The notes beneath the pieces were generated by a model. That model searched no databases. It was not told where the DNA came from and saw only the letters and a list, made by a program, of their open reading frames with translations. Position numbers and translations under genes: made by a program. 10,852 bases of DNA from positions 1-10,852 of the forward strand of contig JAGLYR010000214.1 of NCBI GenBank assembly GCA_023132135.1, read 5' to 3'. Shown here one piece after another: positions 1 through 6,760 of this stretch. Source of the stretch: Candidatus Eiseniibacteriota bacterium. GTDB lineage: Bacteria > Arandabacterota > Arandabacteria > JAGLYR01. Within the stretch, counting starts at the first letter, position 1. Each line of letters opens with the position of its first letter.

Positions 1-25
1 CAGAAACCTGGTGAGAAATGCAGGC
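1..25 (+). repeat. Dispersed TGAGAAATGC repeat, copy 1
   Basis: This stretch matches the reverse complement of 3087-3111 at 23 of 25 positions, without gaps. Its core CTGGTGAGAAATGC (8-21) is also found at 109-122 and 5149-5162. The window edge may cut the element. The family is inferred from these internal matches only. Confidence 0.7.
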
Positions 26-53
26 CAGGAGTTCCCACCCTCCTGACCCGGCT

Positions 54-146
54 GCACTCCCGCAATCGTCGGAGCCAAGAGCCTGATATCCGCACCGGCT
101 TCCGGCCGCTGGTGAGAAATGCGGGCTACGGCGATTGCGGGAGTGC
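54..146. repeat. Imperfect 23-bp inverted repeat enclosing a 47-nt spacer
   Basis: Bases 54-76 and 124-146 are reverse complements with two mismatches. The outer 15 bp (54-68 against 132-146, GCACTCCCGCAATCG) match perfectly. The right arm begins inside repeat copy 2 (GGCTA at 124-128), so that dispersed repeat forms one end of the structure. There is no T-run after either arm, so a terminator role is not supported. A non-autonomous palindromic element is possible. Confidence 0.65.
109..129 (+). repeat. Dispersed TGAGAAATGC repeat, copy 2
   Basis: The 21-bp unit CTGGTGAGAAATGCGGGCTAC matches 5149-5169 at 20 of 21 positions. It lies in the same orientation as copy 1 and its GGCTA end enters the right arm of the 54-146 inverted repeat. 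Confidence 0.75.
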
Positions 147-187
147 GAGAGGCGAAAGGAGAGAGGTGATCTGCAGCAAGACGGATT

Positions 188-204
188 GCCGGGCCGAGCC
201 CGGC
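188..204 (-). terminator. Small GC hairpin after kinase gene, doubtful terminator
   Basis: GCCGGGC (188-194) and GCCCGGC (198-204) form a perfect 7-bp stem with a 3-nt loop, starting 28 nt past the kinase stop codon on the minus strand. The sequence after the stem has no continuous U-run (it reads AATCCGTCTT), so intrinsic termination would be weak at best. Position is the main reason for listing it. Confidence 0.3.
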
Positions 205-231
205 GTGCGCACTTGCTGCGGGCATGGGCGG

Positions 232-2970
232 TCAACATTGCCGGACAGGAACCGTGCCTGAGGATCCGGCCTTTCGGTCCGGAGCGGCTGTCTCGTTCGG
301 GACATCTTTCTCAGACTGCCGTTTCTCGAAAGTGCGGGGGGGCCAAACCTTCGGTCTCCCGGAGATGTGCTTCTCGATGACCCTGATCAGTTCCTGCGGT
401 TCTACAGGTTTGGACACGTAGTCATCCATGCCCACTCGAAGACAGCGTTCCCGGTCTCCCGCCATTGCTTGAGCGGTCAGCGCAACAACCGGCACATCGT
501 GATCAAGCACGCGGGACTCCCGATCACGAATCGCGGCTGTCGCCTCGAAGCCGTCCATCTCCGGCATCTCGCAGTCCATCAGCACAAGATCGTACGGCAT
601 TGACTCCAGCGCCTTGAGTGCTTCCCGCCCATCCGCCACCGCATCCGCGCGGAACCCCAGCCTATCGAGAATTGCGAGGGCAACCTTCCGGTTGATCGCG
701 TCGTCCTCGGCCACCAGAATCCGGACCTTCCGTCGCCTGTCTTCTGCGATGCTGTGCCGCGTAACGAGGCGTTGCGCGCGTTCAGCCGAAGAATGCCGCG
801 TCTCGCCGCGGATCATCACCAGGCAGTCATAGAGCTGGGACTGCTTGACCGGCTTGGTCAGGTATGCAGAGAACCCGATTTCCCCGAGACGGGCGGCGTC
901 TCCCGGTTTGCCCAGTGAGGCCATCATCACCAGGATAGTATCGCTGAGGTCCGGGTCTTCCTTGATTCTCGCGCCAAGCATCTCCCCATCCGTCTCAGGC
1001 ATCAGCAGGTCCACAATCGCTATGCCAAAGGGGTCATTTGCTTTGGCGGCCGAGCGGAGTTCGTCCAGAGCAGCCTCGGCATCAGCGGCGCCGTTACACC
1101 GGCAGCGCCACGAGCCCAGCAAGGCCATGAGCCAGTGCCGGCTTGCGCTGTTGTCATCTACAACAAGGATTCTCTCCCCGCTGATCGCCCTTGCCGGTTC
1201 CTCGGCGGGTTCCGCACCCCGCGATTGTTTCGGAAGAACTGCCGTGAACCAGAACGTGGATCCTTCGCCCTCGGTGCTTTTCATACCGATTTCGCCGCTC
1301 ATCATCTCGACGAGCTGTTTGGAAATCGAGAGCCCCAGCCCAGTGCCGCCGTGTTTTCTGCTCGTCCATCCATTTGCCTGTGTGAAAGCATCGAAGAGAA
1401 CACCCTGACGCTCTGTCGGGATCCCAATCCCGGTGTCGCTAACCGAGAAACGTACCGTTACCCGCTCGTCGTCCTCACGGTCAAGACTCACCCGGACAAC
1501 CACTTCCCCCCGGGACGTGAACTTGATGGCGTTGCCCACCAAGTTGATCAGAACCTGGCGCACCCGACCCGCGTCACCCCTGAGAAGGGAGGGCACCTCC
1601 GGATCGACCATGCAGACGAGTTCCAGACCTTTCTCCTGAGCACGCACAGCCGCAAGATCACCGGCATCTTCCAGCATCACGCGCAAGTCGAAGTCGAGGA
1701 CTTCCAGATCCAGTTTCCCCGCCTCGATCTTGGAGAAATCGAGGACATCGTTGATGATTGTCAAGAGGGACTCGGCGCTGCTCCGAACAGTCTGCGCGTA
1801 CTCACGTTGTTCCGCGGTCAGATCCGTATCCAGCAGAAGTCCCGTCATGCCGATCACGCCGTTCATGGGCGTGCGGATCTCATGACTCATGTTGGCCACG
1901 AATTCGCGCTTGGCTCTGTTGGCGAGATCGGCTTCCGCGGCGAGTCGGTTCGCCTGTGCCACGGCCCGTTCGAGCTCGCTATTGGCCTCCTCGGCCCGTT
2001 GTCTCGCTGCATCTGCATCTTCCATCATGCTCAGCGCAATCTTCTCGCTTTTCTTCAGCTCGGCTGTTCGCTCAACCACCGCCTCCTCCAGAGACCCATA
2101 CACCAGGCGCAGCCTGTCGGTCAGGGAGTTGAAACCCCTTGCCAGAGCGCCGATTTCATCGTCCCCGCAGTGCTCCAGGGGAGCGATCATTGAATCAGGG
2201 CCTTGCCTGACGGCATCTTTGAAATGCCGCGAGATCCTCGCAATCCTGCGCACGACCAGTACATGGAAGGCCCAATACACCGCGGCCAGAAGCAGACAGG
2301 AACCGGCTATGAGTATGATGGAGTTCGCTACCGCAGACCTGAGCGCGGCCGCCCCGTACTCTGCGGTTGGAATTCCCACAGTATCCAGGGCAATGACGCT
2401 ACCGACGGTGCGGTGAAAACCCGCCTTGTCCCCGTACCGATCCAACAGGGATTGGGGGGCATCTTCCGGCTCCCCATGGCAGCGAAGGCAGCTCTCCTTC
2501 ATCCGCCTCGCGTAGAAATGGGCCTGGTACCGCTTGCCGTCCAGCTCAACCTGTCCGGCCCATTCCTTTGCTTCGGGGTTCTCGTTGAAGTACCTGAGCA
2601 TCTCAAGTTCTTCGGGAGTAGCCTGGTTGCGTGGATTCCTGGGGTTGTCCGATGCGAACTTGATGATGTAGTCGGGGAAACGCTCGCGGGTTTTCTCGAA
2701 GATGCTGCGGGCAACAAAGGAGGTAGACATAACCTCTGGAATGAACTCGTCTTCGCCGACCCACTCCTGAGCAAACGGGCGGAGAGTCTCATTAACATAC
2801 TGCCGGATCGAGAGATCGAACTGCAGCGCCAGCTCGCTCTGTTTCGCCAGAAGCTCCTGAGCACGCGAGTTGCTCTCCGACCACATCCGGAGAAGAACGA
2901 AACCTGAGAAGAGCATTGCAAATGCCGCTACTACAACCAGCAACCTGGTCCGGATACTCTTGTGGAACAC
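232..2970 (-). CDS. Hybrid sensor histidine kinase with Tll0287-like heme-binding sensor and two receivers
   Basis: Membrane-bound hybrid histidine kinase of 912 aa. Residues 10-28 form a first membrane segment. Residues about 35-200 resemble the Tll0287-like (DUF3365) extracytoplasmic sensor and contain CLRCHG (161-166), a CxxCH site for covalent c-type heme. A second membrane segment spans about 213-240, then HAMP (about 240-295) and a coiled coil (about 290-355). The HisKA phosphoacceptor is H363 in [10 protein letters not shown]. The ATPase has its N box at 471-485, DTGIGI at 512-517 and GGTGLGL at 541-547. Receiver 1 has D605/D606, D654 and K706; receiver 2 has D756/D757, D799 and K854. 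Both look intact. No HPt domain is present and no partner regulator is nearby, so the phosphorelay target is unknown. Redox, NO or oxygen sensing is inferred from the heme motif. GTG start, preceded by GGAAGGAG at 5 nt. The gene stands alone after a 262-nt gap. Confidence 0.93.
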   Translation of the reverse strand: MFHKSIRTRLLVVVAAFAMLFSGFVLLRMWSESNSRAQELLAKQSELALQFDLSIRQYVNETLRPFAQEWVGEDEFIPEVMSTSFVARSIFEKTRERFPDYIIKFASDNPRNPRNQATPEELEMLRYFNENPEAKEWAGQVELDGKRYQAHFYARRMKESCLRCHGEPEDAPQSLLDRYGDKAGFHRTVGSVIALDTVGIPTAEYGAAALRSAVANSIILIAGSCLLLAAVYWAFHVLVVRRIARISRHFKDAVRQGPDSMIAPLEHCGDDEIGALARGFNSLTDRLRLVYGSLEEAVVERTAELKKSEKIALSMMEDADAARQRAEEANSELERAVAQANRLAAEADLANRAKREFVANMSHEIRTPMNGVIGMTGLLLDTDLTAEQREYAQTVRSSAESLLTIINDVLDFSKIEAGKLDLEVLDFDLRVMLEDAGDLAAVRAQEKGLELVCMVDPEVPSLLRGDAGRVRQVLINLVGNAIKFTSRGEVVVRVSLDREDDERVTVRFSVSDTGIGIPTERQGVLFDAFTQANGWTSRKHGGTGLGLSISKQLVEMMSGEIGMKSTEGEGSTFWFTAVLPKQSRGAEPAEEPARAISGERILVVDDNSASRHWLMALLGSWRCRCNGAADAEAALDELRSAAKANDPFGIAIVDLLMPETDGEMLGARIKEDPDLSDTILVMMASLGKPGDAARLGEIGFSAYLTKPVKQSQLYDCLVMIRGETRHSSAERAQRLVTRHSIAEDRRRKVRILVAEDDAINRKVALAILDRLGFRADAVADGREALKALESMPYDLVLMDCEMPEMDGFEATAAIRDRESRVLDHDVPVVALTAQAMAGDRERCLRVGMDDYVSKPVEPQELIRVIEKHISGRPKVWPPRTFEKRQSEKDVPNETAAPDRKAGSSGTVPVRQC

Positions 2971-2975
2971 CGCAA

Positions 2976-2983
2976 CTCCTTCC
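2976..2983 (-). promoter_or_regulatory. Ribosome binding site fixing the kinase GTG start
   Basis: On the minus strand GGAAGGAG lies 5 nt before a GTG codon (2968-2970). It is followed at once by a basic and then hydrophobic N-terminus, which supports GTG rather than an internal ATG. Confidence 0.7.
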
Positions 2984-3086
2984 GCCGCACTGCTGGCGCC
3001 AGATAGTATCCCGCGTCCGTGCCATGCGGCTCCAGGTCGCTCTGCACCCGTCTATCGACCCATCGGCGGGTTCCAATGATTCTTTA

Positions 3087-3111
3087 GCCTGCATTCCTCA
3101 CCAGTTTTCTG
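3087..3111 (-). repeat. Dispersed TGAGAAATGC repeat, copy 3 (inverted)
   Basis: Read on the minus strand, this matches bases 1-25 at 23 of 25 positions, and its core is TGAGGAATGCAGGCTA. The match continues past 3087 as GCTAAA, the same ending as in the 28-bp palindrome arms. Confidence 0.7.
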
Positions 3112-3148
3112 CTACGGGACCGGTCCATGGGCTGCGAGGCGACGTGGC

Positions 3149-3176
3149 GAGTGCGAGAGGGCGCGACAGGGCGAGG
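3149..3176 (+). repeat. GCGAG/GCGAC low-complexity repeat, copy A
   Basis: Contains GCGACAGGGCGAGG (3163-3176), found again in reverse complement at 4238-4251, and GAGTGCGAGAGG (3149-3160), found again at 141-152. The stretch is built from short GCGA-based words and runs straight into the 28-bp inverted repeat. Confidence 0.6.
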
Positions 3177-3238
3177 TTTTAGCCTGGGTTATTCATGAAT
3201 CCCTGCTGCGAGGGATTCATGAATAACCCAGGCTAAAA
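3177..3238. repeat. Perfect 28-bp inverted repeat with 6-nt loop
   Basis: Arm 3177-3204 is the exact reverse complement of 3211-3238, around the loop GCTGCG (3205-3210). Each arm contains the self-complementary ATTCATGAAT (3191-3200 and 3215-3224) and ends in TAGCCTGGGTTATTCA or its complement, a diverged form of the dispersed repeat core. The right arm includes the TAG stop and last Phe codon of the exoribonuclease gene. Both strands read TTTT before the stem and AAAA after it, so there is no U-tract for intrinsic termination. It could be a REP/BIME-like palindrome, an mRNA 3'-end stabiliser, or a pair of operators. Confidence 0.9.
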
Positions 3239-4210
3239 GAGGGTGGGTGGGCCCTTGTCTCTCTCCCCGAGGAAGAACTCTCTGCCGAGACGGCGGTCGT
3301 ACGGGGTCCAGTGGGTACCGGTCTCTCCCGCGTGTTCAATAACGCTCTTCACGGTGTTCAGCTTCGCATCAAGGTTGTCCAGGAAGTGCAATGCAAATGC
3401 CTCCGGAATGCGGATGGAGACCGGCGATCCATATTCCATCTCCCCGTGGTGCGCCAGGAGGAGGTGCCTGAACTTCTGCGCCAGCTCTTCCGGGAAATCG
3501 GGGATCCCGGCAATCTTCCCGGCAACCATCCGGTCCCCGATAACAATGTGCCCGAGAAGGCGCCCCTCGTCCGTGTAGTCGATGCTGGTCCTGAACTTGT
3601 ACTCCCGAATCTTTCCGACATCGTGGAGGATAGCACCGGCCAGCAGAAGATCCCGATCCAGCTCCGGGTACTGCTCGGCTACCTTCTCGGCCATTGTGGC
3701 CACCGCCACCGAGTGTTCCAGCAAACCTCCCAGGTACGCGTGATGAAACCGCTTGGCGGCCGGGGCTTCCCTGAAAACGGTCGCAAACGCCTCATCGCCA
3801 AAGAAAGCTGTGAGCAACGCGGACAGGTGACGGTTCTGCACACCCTTCAGGAGTTCTTCCATCCGGCGCCAAAGCTCCTTTCGAGACCGGGGGGTCTCGG
3901 GAAGGAAAAACCGCGTGTTGACTCCCTCTGGAGGAACTGCCTCAATCCGCGAGATGTTTATGCTGTTACTCCTCTGGTACCTCTCCACCCGCCCCTTCAC
4001 CTGAACAAATTCCTGATTCACAATCCGCGCATTGGCCCCAAGCGCATCCTCCCAGAGGACCCCATCCACCTCACCGGTCTTGTCCGCCAGGCGGAGTTTC
4101 AGGAAGGGAATCCCGTCACGCCGTTCCCGCAGGATTCTGTCCCGCACAGCGAACACTTGCTCCACATGCTCGCCTACCTTAAGCTCCGACACAAAAACTC
4201 GCTCGCTCAT
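3233..4210 (-). CDS. YhaM-like 3'-5' exoribonuclease (OB-fold plus HD domain)
   Basis: This 325-aa protein has the layout of the YhaM family, whose studied members are cytoplasmic 3'-5' exoribonucleases that trim RNA ends; family length is about 310-330 aa. An N-terminal OB-fold (about residues 5-92, with FLKLRLADKTGEVDGVLW) would bind nucleic acid. The HD domain (about 155-290) shows H166 (LLEHS), H196-D197 (ILHDVGK), H221, H254-H255 (LLAHHG) and D278 (FLDNLD), a full metal-binding set. ATG start; a GGGAG lies about 8 nt upstream. It follows the methyltransferase by 49 nt and is probably cotranscribed with it. The TAG stop lies inside the 28-bp inverted repeat, so the 3' end of its mRNA would fold into a long hairpin. 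Assignment to the family is firm; RNA rather than DNA as substrate is inferred. Confidence 0.88.
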   Translation of the reverse strand: MSERVFVSELKVGEHVEQVFAVRDRILRERRDGIPFLKLRLADKTGEVDGVLWEDALGANARIVNQEFVQVKGRVERYQRSNSINISRIEAVPPEGVNTRFFLPETPRSRKELWRRMEELLKGVQNRHLSALLTAFFGDEAFATVFREAPAAKRFHHAYLGGLLEHSVAVATMAEKVAEQYPELDRDLLLAGAILHDVGKIREYKFRTSIDYTDEGRLLGHIVIGDRMVAGKIAGIPDFPEELAQKFRHLLLAHHGEMEYGSPVSIRIPEAFALHFLDNLDAKLNTVKSVIEHAGETGTHWTPYDRRLGREFFLGERDKGPPTLF

Positions 4211-4220
4211 TTAAGTCACT

Positions 4221-4259
4221 CCCTCGCCTTGTCGCGCCCTCGCCCTGTCGCCCCCTCGC
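4221..4259 (-). repeat. GCGAG/GCGAC low-complexity repeat, copy B
   Basis: On the minus strand this gap reads as strings of GCGAGGG and GCGACAGGGCGAGG; the latter matches 3163-3176 exactly. It fills the 49-nt space between the methyltransferase stop and the exoribonuclease start and also supplies the latter's SD-like GAGGGAG. The same low-complexity material therefore flanks the exoribonuclease gene on both sides in the same strand context after inversion. Confidence 0.6.
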
Positions 4260-5099
4260 TCACTTGACATACTCGGCGACGAGGTACCGGCCGTACCGTC
4301 GCAGCCAGGCAAAGCGACTCAAGAGGTATGTATCGAAACGATGGATTCGATCCACATGGCGCCCCATGCCGGGCAACCGGTCCAGCCGCGCCATCATCTC
4401 AAACCACCAGAACTGCATCCTGGAGAATGGACGCCCAACCGTGCGGAAATCCTCAAGGCTCATCGAGCCGCCGCCCGGCGATTCCAGACACGCAACCGGC
4501 GTCAGGGCCCGGATCAGGCGCAGCAACGCACTTCCGGATATCGGGTCGATGTACACCGCTTTGCCACCCGGTTTGAGGACGCGGGCCGCCTCGCGCCCGG
4601 CCAGCTCCGGCTGAAGATGATGGAGCCCGACGAACCCGAACAGGAGATCAAAGGTCTCGTCTTCGAACTCAAGAGCCTCTGCAGACATTGCTGAGACGTC
4701 CGCGCGGTCGTCTACCCCGTGGACAGACAGGTTTCTTCGCGCGATCTCGATCATCCTGGGCGAGATATCCATTCCGCTCACCCTCGCCCCGTGCTCAGCG
4801 AGGACAGTGGTCGTGATCCCCATTCCGCAGCACAGATCGAGCACACGCTTCCCCCGCAGATCCCCGAGACGCCGGAAGCCGAATGGCAGCTTGTGCCACC
4901 CCGCAACGCGCTCCGGGCAATTGACCTCGGCCCGCAATGCATCGACCTCGTCGCGGAGATCCTTCTCACGGAAACCCGCCAGGAATTCCTCCGCTTCCCT
5001 GTCGTAGAACTCCGTCTCTGCCGCTGCCTTTTTCTCCACATTCTCGATCTGTTTCAGATCGTTATCGTGAAGGCGTCGAAGCTGTTTGAAGTATTTCAT
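4260..5099 (-). CDS. Class I SAM-dependent methyltransferase, substrate unknown
   Basis: This 279-aa protein has a Rossmann methyltransferase core (Methyltransf_11/25 type). Motif I is VLDLCCGMGITT (86-97), the acidic residue binding the SAM ribose is D111 (GMDIS), and GLHHLQ (158-163) and ARVLKPGG (172-179) mark the strand 4 and 5 region. Residues 1-60 are a charged, mostly helical N-terminal extension with YDREAEEF (32-39), seen in some small-molecule methyltransferases. The C-terminal 80 residues are Arg- and aromatic-rich. Substrate cannot be told; a lipid, quinone or other small molecule is as likely as any. The ATG at 5097-5099 has AGAGG 6 nt upstream. This start region is tandemly duplicated, so a 12-codon ORF precedes and overlaps it (ATGA). 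It lies between xer and the exoribonuclease gene. Confidence 0.88.
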   Translation of the reverse strand: MKYFKQLRRLHDNDLKQIENVEKKAAAETEFYDREAEEFLAGFREKDLRDEVDALRAEVNCPERVAGWHKLPFGFRRLGDLRGKRVLDLCCGMGITTTVLAEHGARVSGMDISPRMIEIARRNLSVHGVDDRADVSAMSAEALEFEDETFDLLFGFVGLHHLQPELAGREAARVLKPGGKAVYIDPISGSALLRLIRALTPVACLESPGGGSMSLEDFRTVGRPFSRMQFWWFEMMARLDRLPGMGRHVDRIHRFDTYLLSRFAWLRRYGRYLVAEYVK

Positions 5100-5150
5100 C
5101 GTTTGCCTCTGGGCTGCTGTTTGAAGTATTTCATCGTTTGCCTCTAGGCT
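5081..5150. repeat. 35-bp tandem duplication over the methyltransferase start
   Basis: Bases 5081-5115 and 5116-5150 are identical except G5111 against A5146. Each copy carries the RBS AGAGG (5106-5110 and 5141-5145 on the minus strand), the ATG and the first six codons of the methyltransferase gene. Because 35 is not a multiple of three, the outer ATG is out of frame with the gene. The near identity suggests a recent event, or an assembly error. Confidence 0.9.
5096..5134 (-). CDS. Possible 12-codon upstream ORF overlapping the methyltransferase start
   Basis: The outer copy of the duplicated start region encodes MKYFKQQPRGKR followed by TGA. The stop overlaps the methyltransferase ATG as ATGA, the usual form of translational coupling. 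It has the same AGAGG ribosome site at the same 6-nt spacing as the real start, so ribosomes should use it if the real one works. The peptide is a by-product of the 35-bp duplication and probably has no function of its own; any effect would be on translation of the gene below. Confidence 0.4.
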   Translation of the reverse strand: MKYFKQQPRGKR

Positions 5151-5169
5151 GGTGAGAAATGCGCGCTAC
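5149..5169 (+). repeat. Dispersed TGAGAAATGC repeat, copy 4, at the xer stop
   Basis: CTGGTGAGAAATGCGCGCTAC differs from 109-129 at one base. Its CTA (5166-5168) is the TAG stop codon of the recombinase gene on the minus strand. It abuts the 35-bp duplication, whose last two bases it shares. Confidence 0.75.
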
Positions 5170-6104
5170 CCGCGTGGGTGGAACTCCCTGTGTACACTCT
5201 TCAGGTACTCCCGATCCACAGCTGTATACCGCTGGGTAGTGGAGATGTCGCTGTGACCCAGCATCTCCTGGACCACGCGCAAATCGACACCACCCTCCAG
5301 CAGGTGTGTCGCAAAGCTGTGGCGCAGCGTGTGGGGACTGATGTCTTTCCTGATTTCGGCCTTTTGCGAGTAGCCCTTGAGGATCCCCCAGAACCCGGCC
5401 CGTGTCATGGGCCTGCCCCGCCAGTTCAGGAAAAGGATTGGCTCTGATCGGCCCCGCAGGAGCGCGCCGCGCACTTCCCGCTCATAGCGTTCCACCCACT
5501 GGATCGCCTTCGAACCGATCGGCACAATACGTTCCTTGTCCCCTTTCCCCTTGCAATGGATGAGCCCCATGGCCCGCTTGAGATATGCCACGGGGAAACA
5601 GACGAGCTCCGAAACCCGAACCCCGGTGGCGTAGGCAAACTCCAGCATAGCACGATCTCGAACACCCAGGGGGGTAGATGTGTCCGGCTGTTCCAGCAAG
5701 GTCTCGACTTCCGCAACAGACAGGACTGCCGGCACCTTCTGCCACAACCGGGGCGACTCGAGATGCTCGGTAGGGTCAGCGAGAGAGAGACCGTCTCCCA
5801 CCAGGAACCTGTGAAACGAGCGAACGCAGGAGAGCTTCCGGGCCACCGTGGACGCAGCGGAACGCTTGCGGAGCCACAGGAGGAAATCCGTCACATGGTC
5901 CTGCCGGATTTCGCTCACCACCTCGATGTTCCGTCGGGACAGAAGGTCTGCATAGCTTCGCAAATCCGACTGGTAGGAACTGAGCGTGTTCGCGGACATA
6001 CCCCTCTCCCCGGCAAGGTAGTCCAGGAAACGGTCAATCGCACGCGCCAGAGCAACTCCCGCGGCCGGTCGTGTCTCCTCTCTCGTCATTCCCTCCCGGC
6101 ACAT
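5166..6104 (-). CDS. xerD: Xer-type tyrosine recombinase (XerC/XerD family)
   Basis: Site-specific recombinase of 312 aa, close to the usual 295-310. In the family it works with FtsK at dif sites to resolve chromosome dimers. An N-terminal SAM-like core-binding domain spans about 18-105 and the catalytic domain about 125-305. The catalytic set is complete: R163 (ATGVRVSEL), a Lys in KGKGDKERIVP (K187), H258 and R261 (HTLRHSFATHLLEGG), H284 (LGHSDISTTQRY) and Y293. The LRVVQEMLGHSDISTTQ stretch and HPRG end are more XerD- than XerC-like, but the paralogue is not certain. The MBL gene ends 9 nt upstream, which points to a housekeeping Xer rather than a phage integrase; no att-like repeats flank it. 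Start: ATG at 6104 (GAGG 7 nt upstream); ATG at 6089 is the alternative. The TAG stop lies in a dispersed repeat. Confidence 0.88.
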   Translation of the reverse strand: MCREGMTREETRPAAGVALARAIDRFLDYLAGERGMSANTLSSYQSDLRSYADLLSRRNIEVVSEIRQDHVTDFLLWLRKRSAASTVARKLSCVRSFHRFLVGDGLSLADPTEHLESPRLWQKVPAVLSVAEVETLLEQPDTSTPLGVRDRAMLEFAYATGVRVSELVCFPVAYLKRAMGLIHCKGKGDKERIVPIGSKAIQWVERYEREVRGALLRGRSEPILFLNWRGRPMTRAGFWGILKGYSQKAEIRKDISPHTLRHSFATHLLEGGVDLRVVQEMLGHSDISTTQRYTAVDREYLKSVHREFHPRG

Positions 6105-6113
6105 CCTCCCACC

Positions 6114-6755
6114 TCACTCGTCCTTTCTCATCGCCATCCTCAAGAACGGATTCTCCCTCTTCTCTCTCCCAATGGTTGTCGCAGGCCCATGTCCCGGATA
6201 CACCTTCAGATTGTCATCCAGGGTCGCGATGCGCCGCGCCAGGGTATCGAACATGATTTCCTCGGATGCCCCCGGCAAATCGGTTCGCCCGATGGACAGG
6301 GCAAAAAGCGTGTCGCCGCTGAAGAGAACTTCCTCGTCAAGGAGGCCGATTCCGCCCGGCGTGTGGCCGGGGAGATGAAGGACCCGGAACGTCAGGGTCC
6401 CCAGCTCGACGGTGTCACCATCAGAGAGCAACCGATCCGCCTGCGGGGAGGGCTCACCACCCGGAATCCAGTCCAGGAGGCTGGATTCACGCGAAGTAAT
6501 CATGGCCGCGTCCGCTTCGTGAACCAGAATCCTGCATCCCAGGGCCTTCTGGACCGCAGCGTTCGCTGCCATGTGGTCCGCATGCCCGTGGGTATTCAGG
6601 ATCTGGACAACCCTCAAACCCGATGCCTCGATCATCGAGAGAATCCCATCAGGATCCCCTCCAGGATCGATCACCATTCCCTCCTTCGTTTCCGGACACC
6701 CGATCAGGTAGCAGTTGGTGATGACTGGTCCGACTTCCAGAGTATCGAGAAACAT
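6114..6755 (-). CDS. MBL-fold metallohydrolase, glyoxalase II-like
   Basis: This 213-aa protein is a compact metallo-beta-lactamase-fold hydrolase of the glyoxalase II-like/YcbL group. All metal ligands are present: H56, H58, D60 and H61 (THGHADH), H131 (LPGHTPGG), D148 (FSGDTLF) and H189 (YPGHGP). The order and spacing match a two-metal thioesterase-type site. It is shorter than classical glyoxalase II (about 250 aa), lacking the C-terminal glutathione-binding helices, so hydrolysis of S-lactoylglutathione is not assured; members of this group are often annotated only as hydrolases. The reading frame stays open back to an ATG at 6875, but those 40 residues are low-complexity and overlap the alkyltransferase gene. 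ATG 6755 has GGAGGG 9 nt upstream and begins the conserved fold. It lies 5 nt after the alkyltransferase stop, in the same operon. Confidence 0.9.
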   Translation of the reverse strand: MFLDTLEVGPVITNCYLIGCPETKEGMVIDPGGDPDGILSMIEASGLRVVQILNTHGHADHMAANAAVQKALGCRILVHEADAAMITSRESSLLDWIPGGEPSPQADRLLSDGDTVELGTLTFRVLHLPGHTPGGIGLLDEEVLFSGDTLFALSIGRTDLPGASEEIMFDTLARRIATLDDNLKVYPGHGPATTIGREKRENPFLRMAMRKDE

Positions 6756-6760
6756 CCAGA

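Larger units (their letters stand above)
1..231. other. Left intergenic flank, repeat-rich, no gene seen
   Basis: No credible gene is visible. The open frames here are short, arginine-rich and resemble nothing known. The stretch holds two direct copies of the TGAGAAATGC repeat (from 8 and from 109), a long imperfect inverted repeat (54-146), and a small GC-rich hairpin (188-204) just past the kinase stop codon. The word GAGTGCGAGAGG at 141-152 recurs at 3149-3160 in the gap on the other side of the kinase gene, so both flanks of that gene carry related repeat material. Confidence 0.7.
2971..3232. other. 262-nt intergenic gap, repeat-rich
   Basis: No gene is seen between the kinase start and the exoribonuclease stop. 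From the kinase side it holds the kinase RBS, an inverted copy of the dispersed repeat (3087-3111), a 10-bp palindrome GGACCGGTCC (3117-3126), a GCGAG/GCGAC-rich stretch (3135-3176) and most of the 28-bp inverted repeat. The kinase promoter should lie here. I see a weak -10-like TACTAT on the minus strand about 40 nt before the start but no matching -35 box, so no promoter is called. Confidence 0.7.

Noticed and set aside
1-231. A possible CRISPR-like array from repeated TGAGAAATGC units
   Set aside because: Only two direct copies lie here, about 100 bp apart with no regular spacers; other copies are inverted and scattered.
1135-2193. A 352-aa plus-strand open frame antisense to the kinase
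   Set aside because: It lies entirely within the kinase gene opposite conserved HisKA and ATPase motifs and shows no domain of its own.
3177-3238. The 28-bp hairpin as a standard intrinsic terminator
   Set aside because: In both directions the stem is followed by AAAA rather than a U-tract.
3311-4267. A 318-aa plus-strand open frame antisense to the exoribonuclease
   Set aside because: The minus-strand frame has all HD and OB-fold residues; the plus frame has none of a known family.
5166-6104. The tyrosine recombinase as an integrase marking a mobile island
   Set aside because: It sits 9 nt after a housekeeping gene, is XerD-like in sequence and length, and no tRNA, att-like repeat or cargo genes are near.
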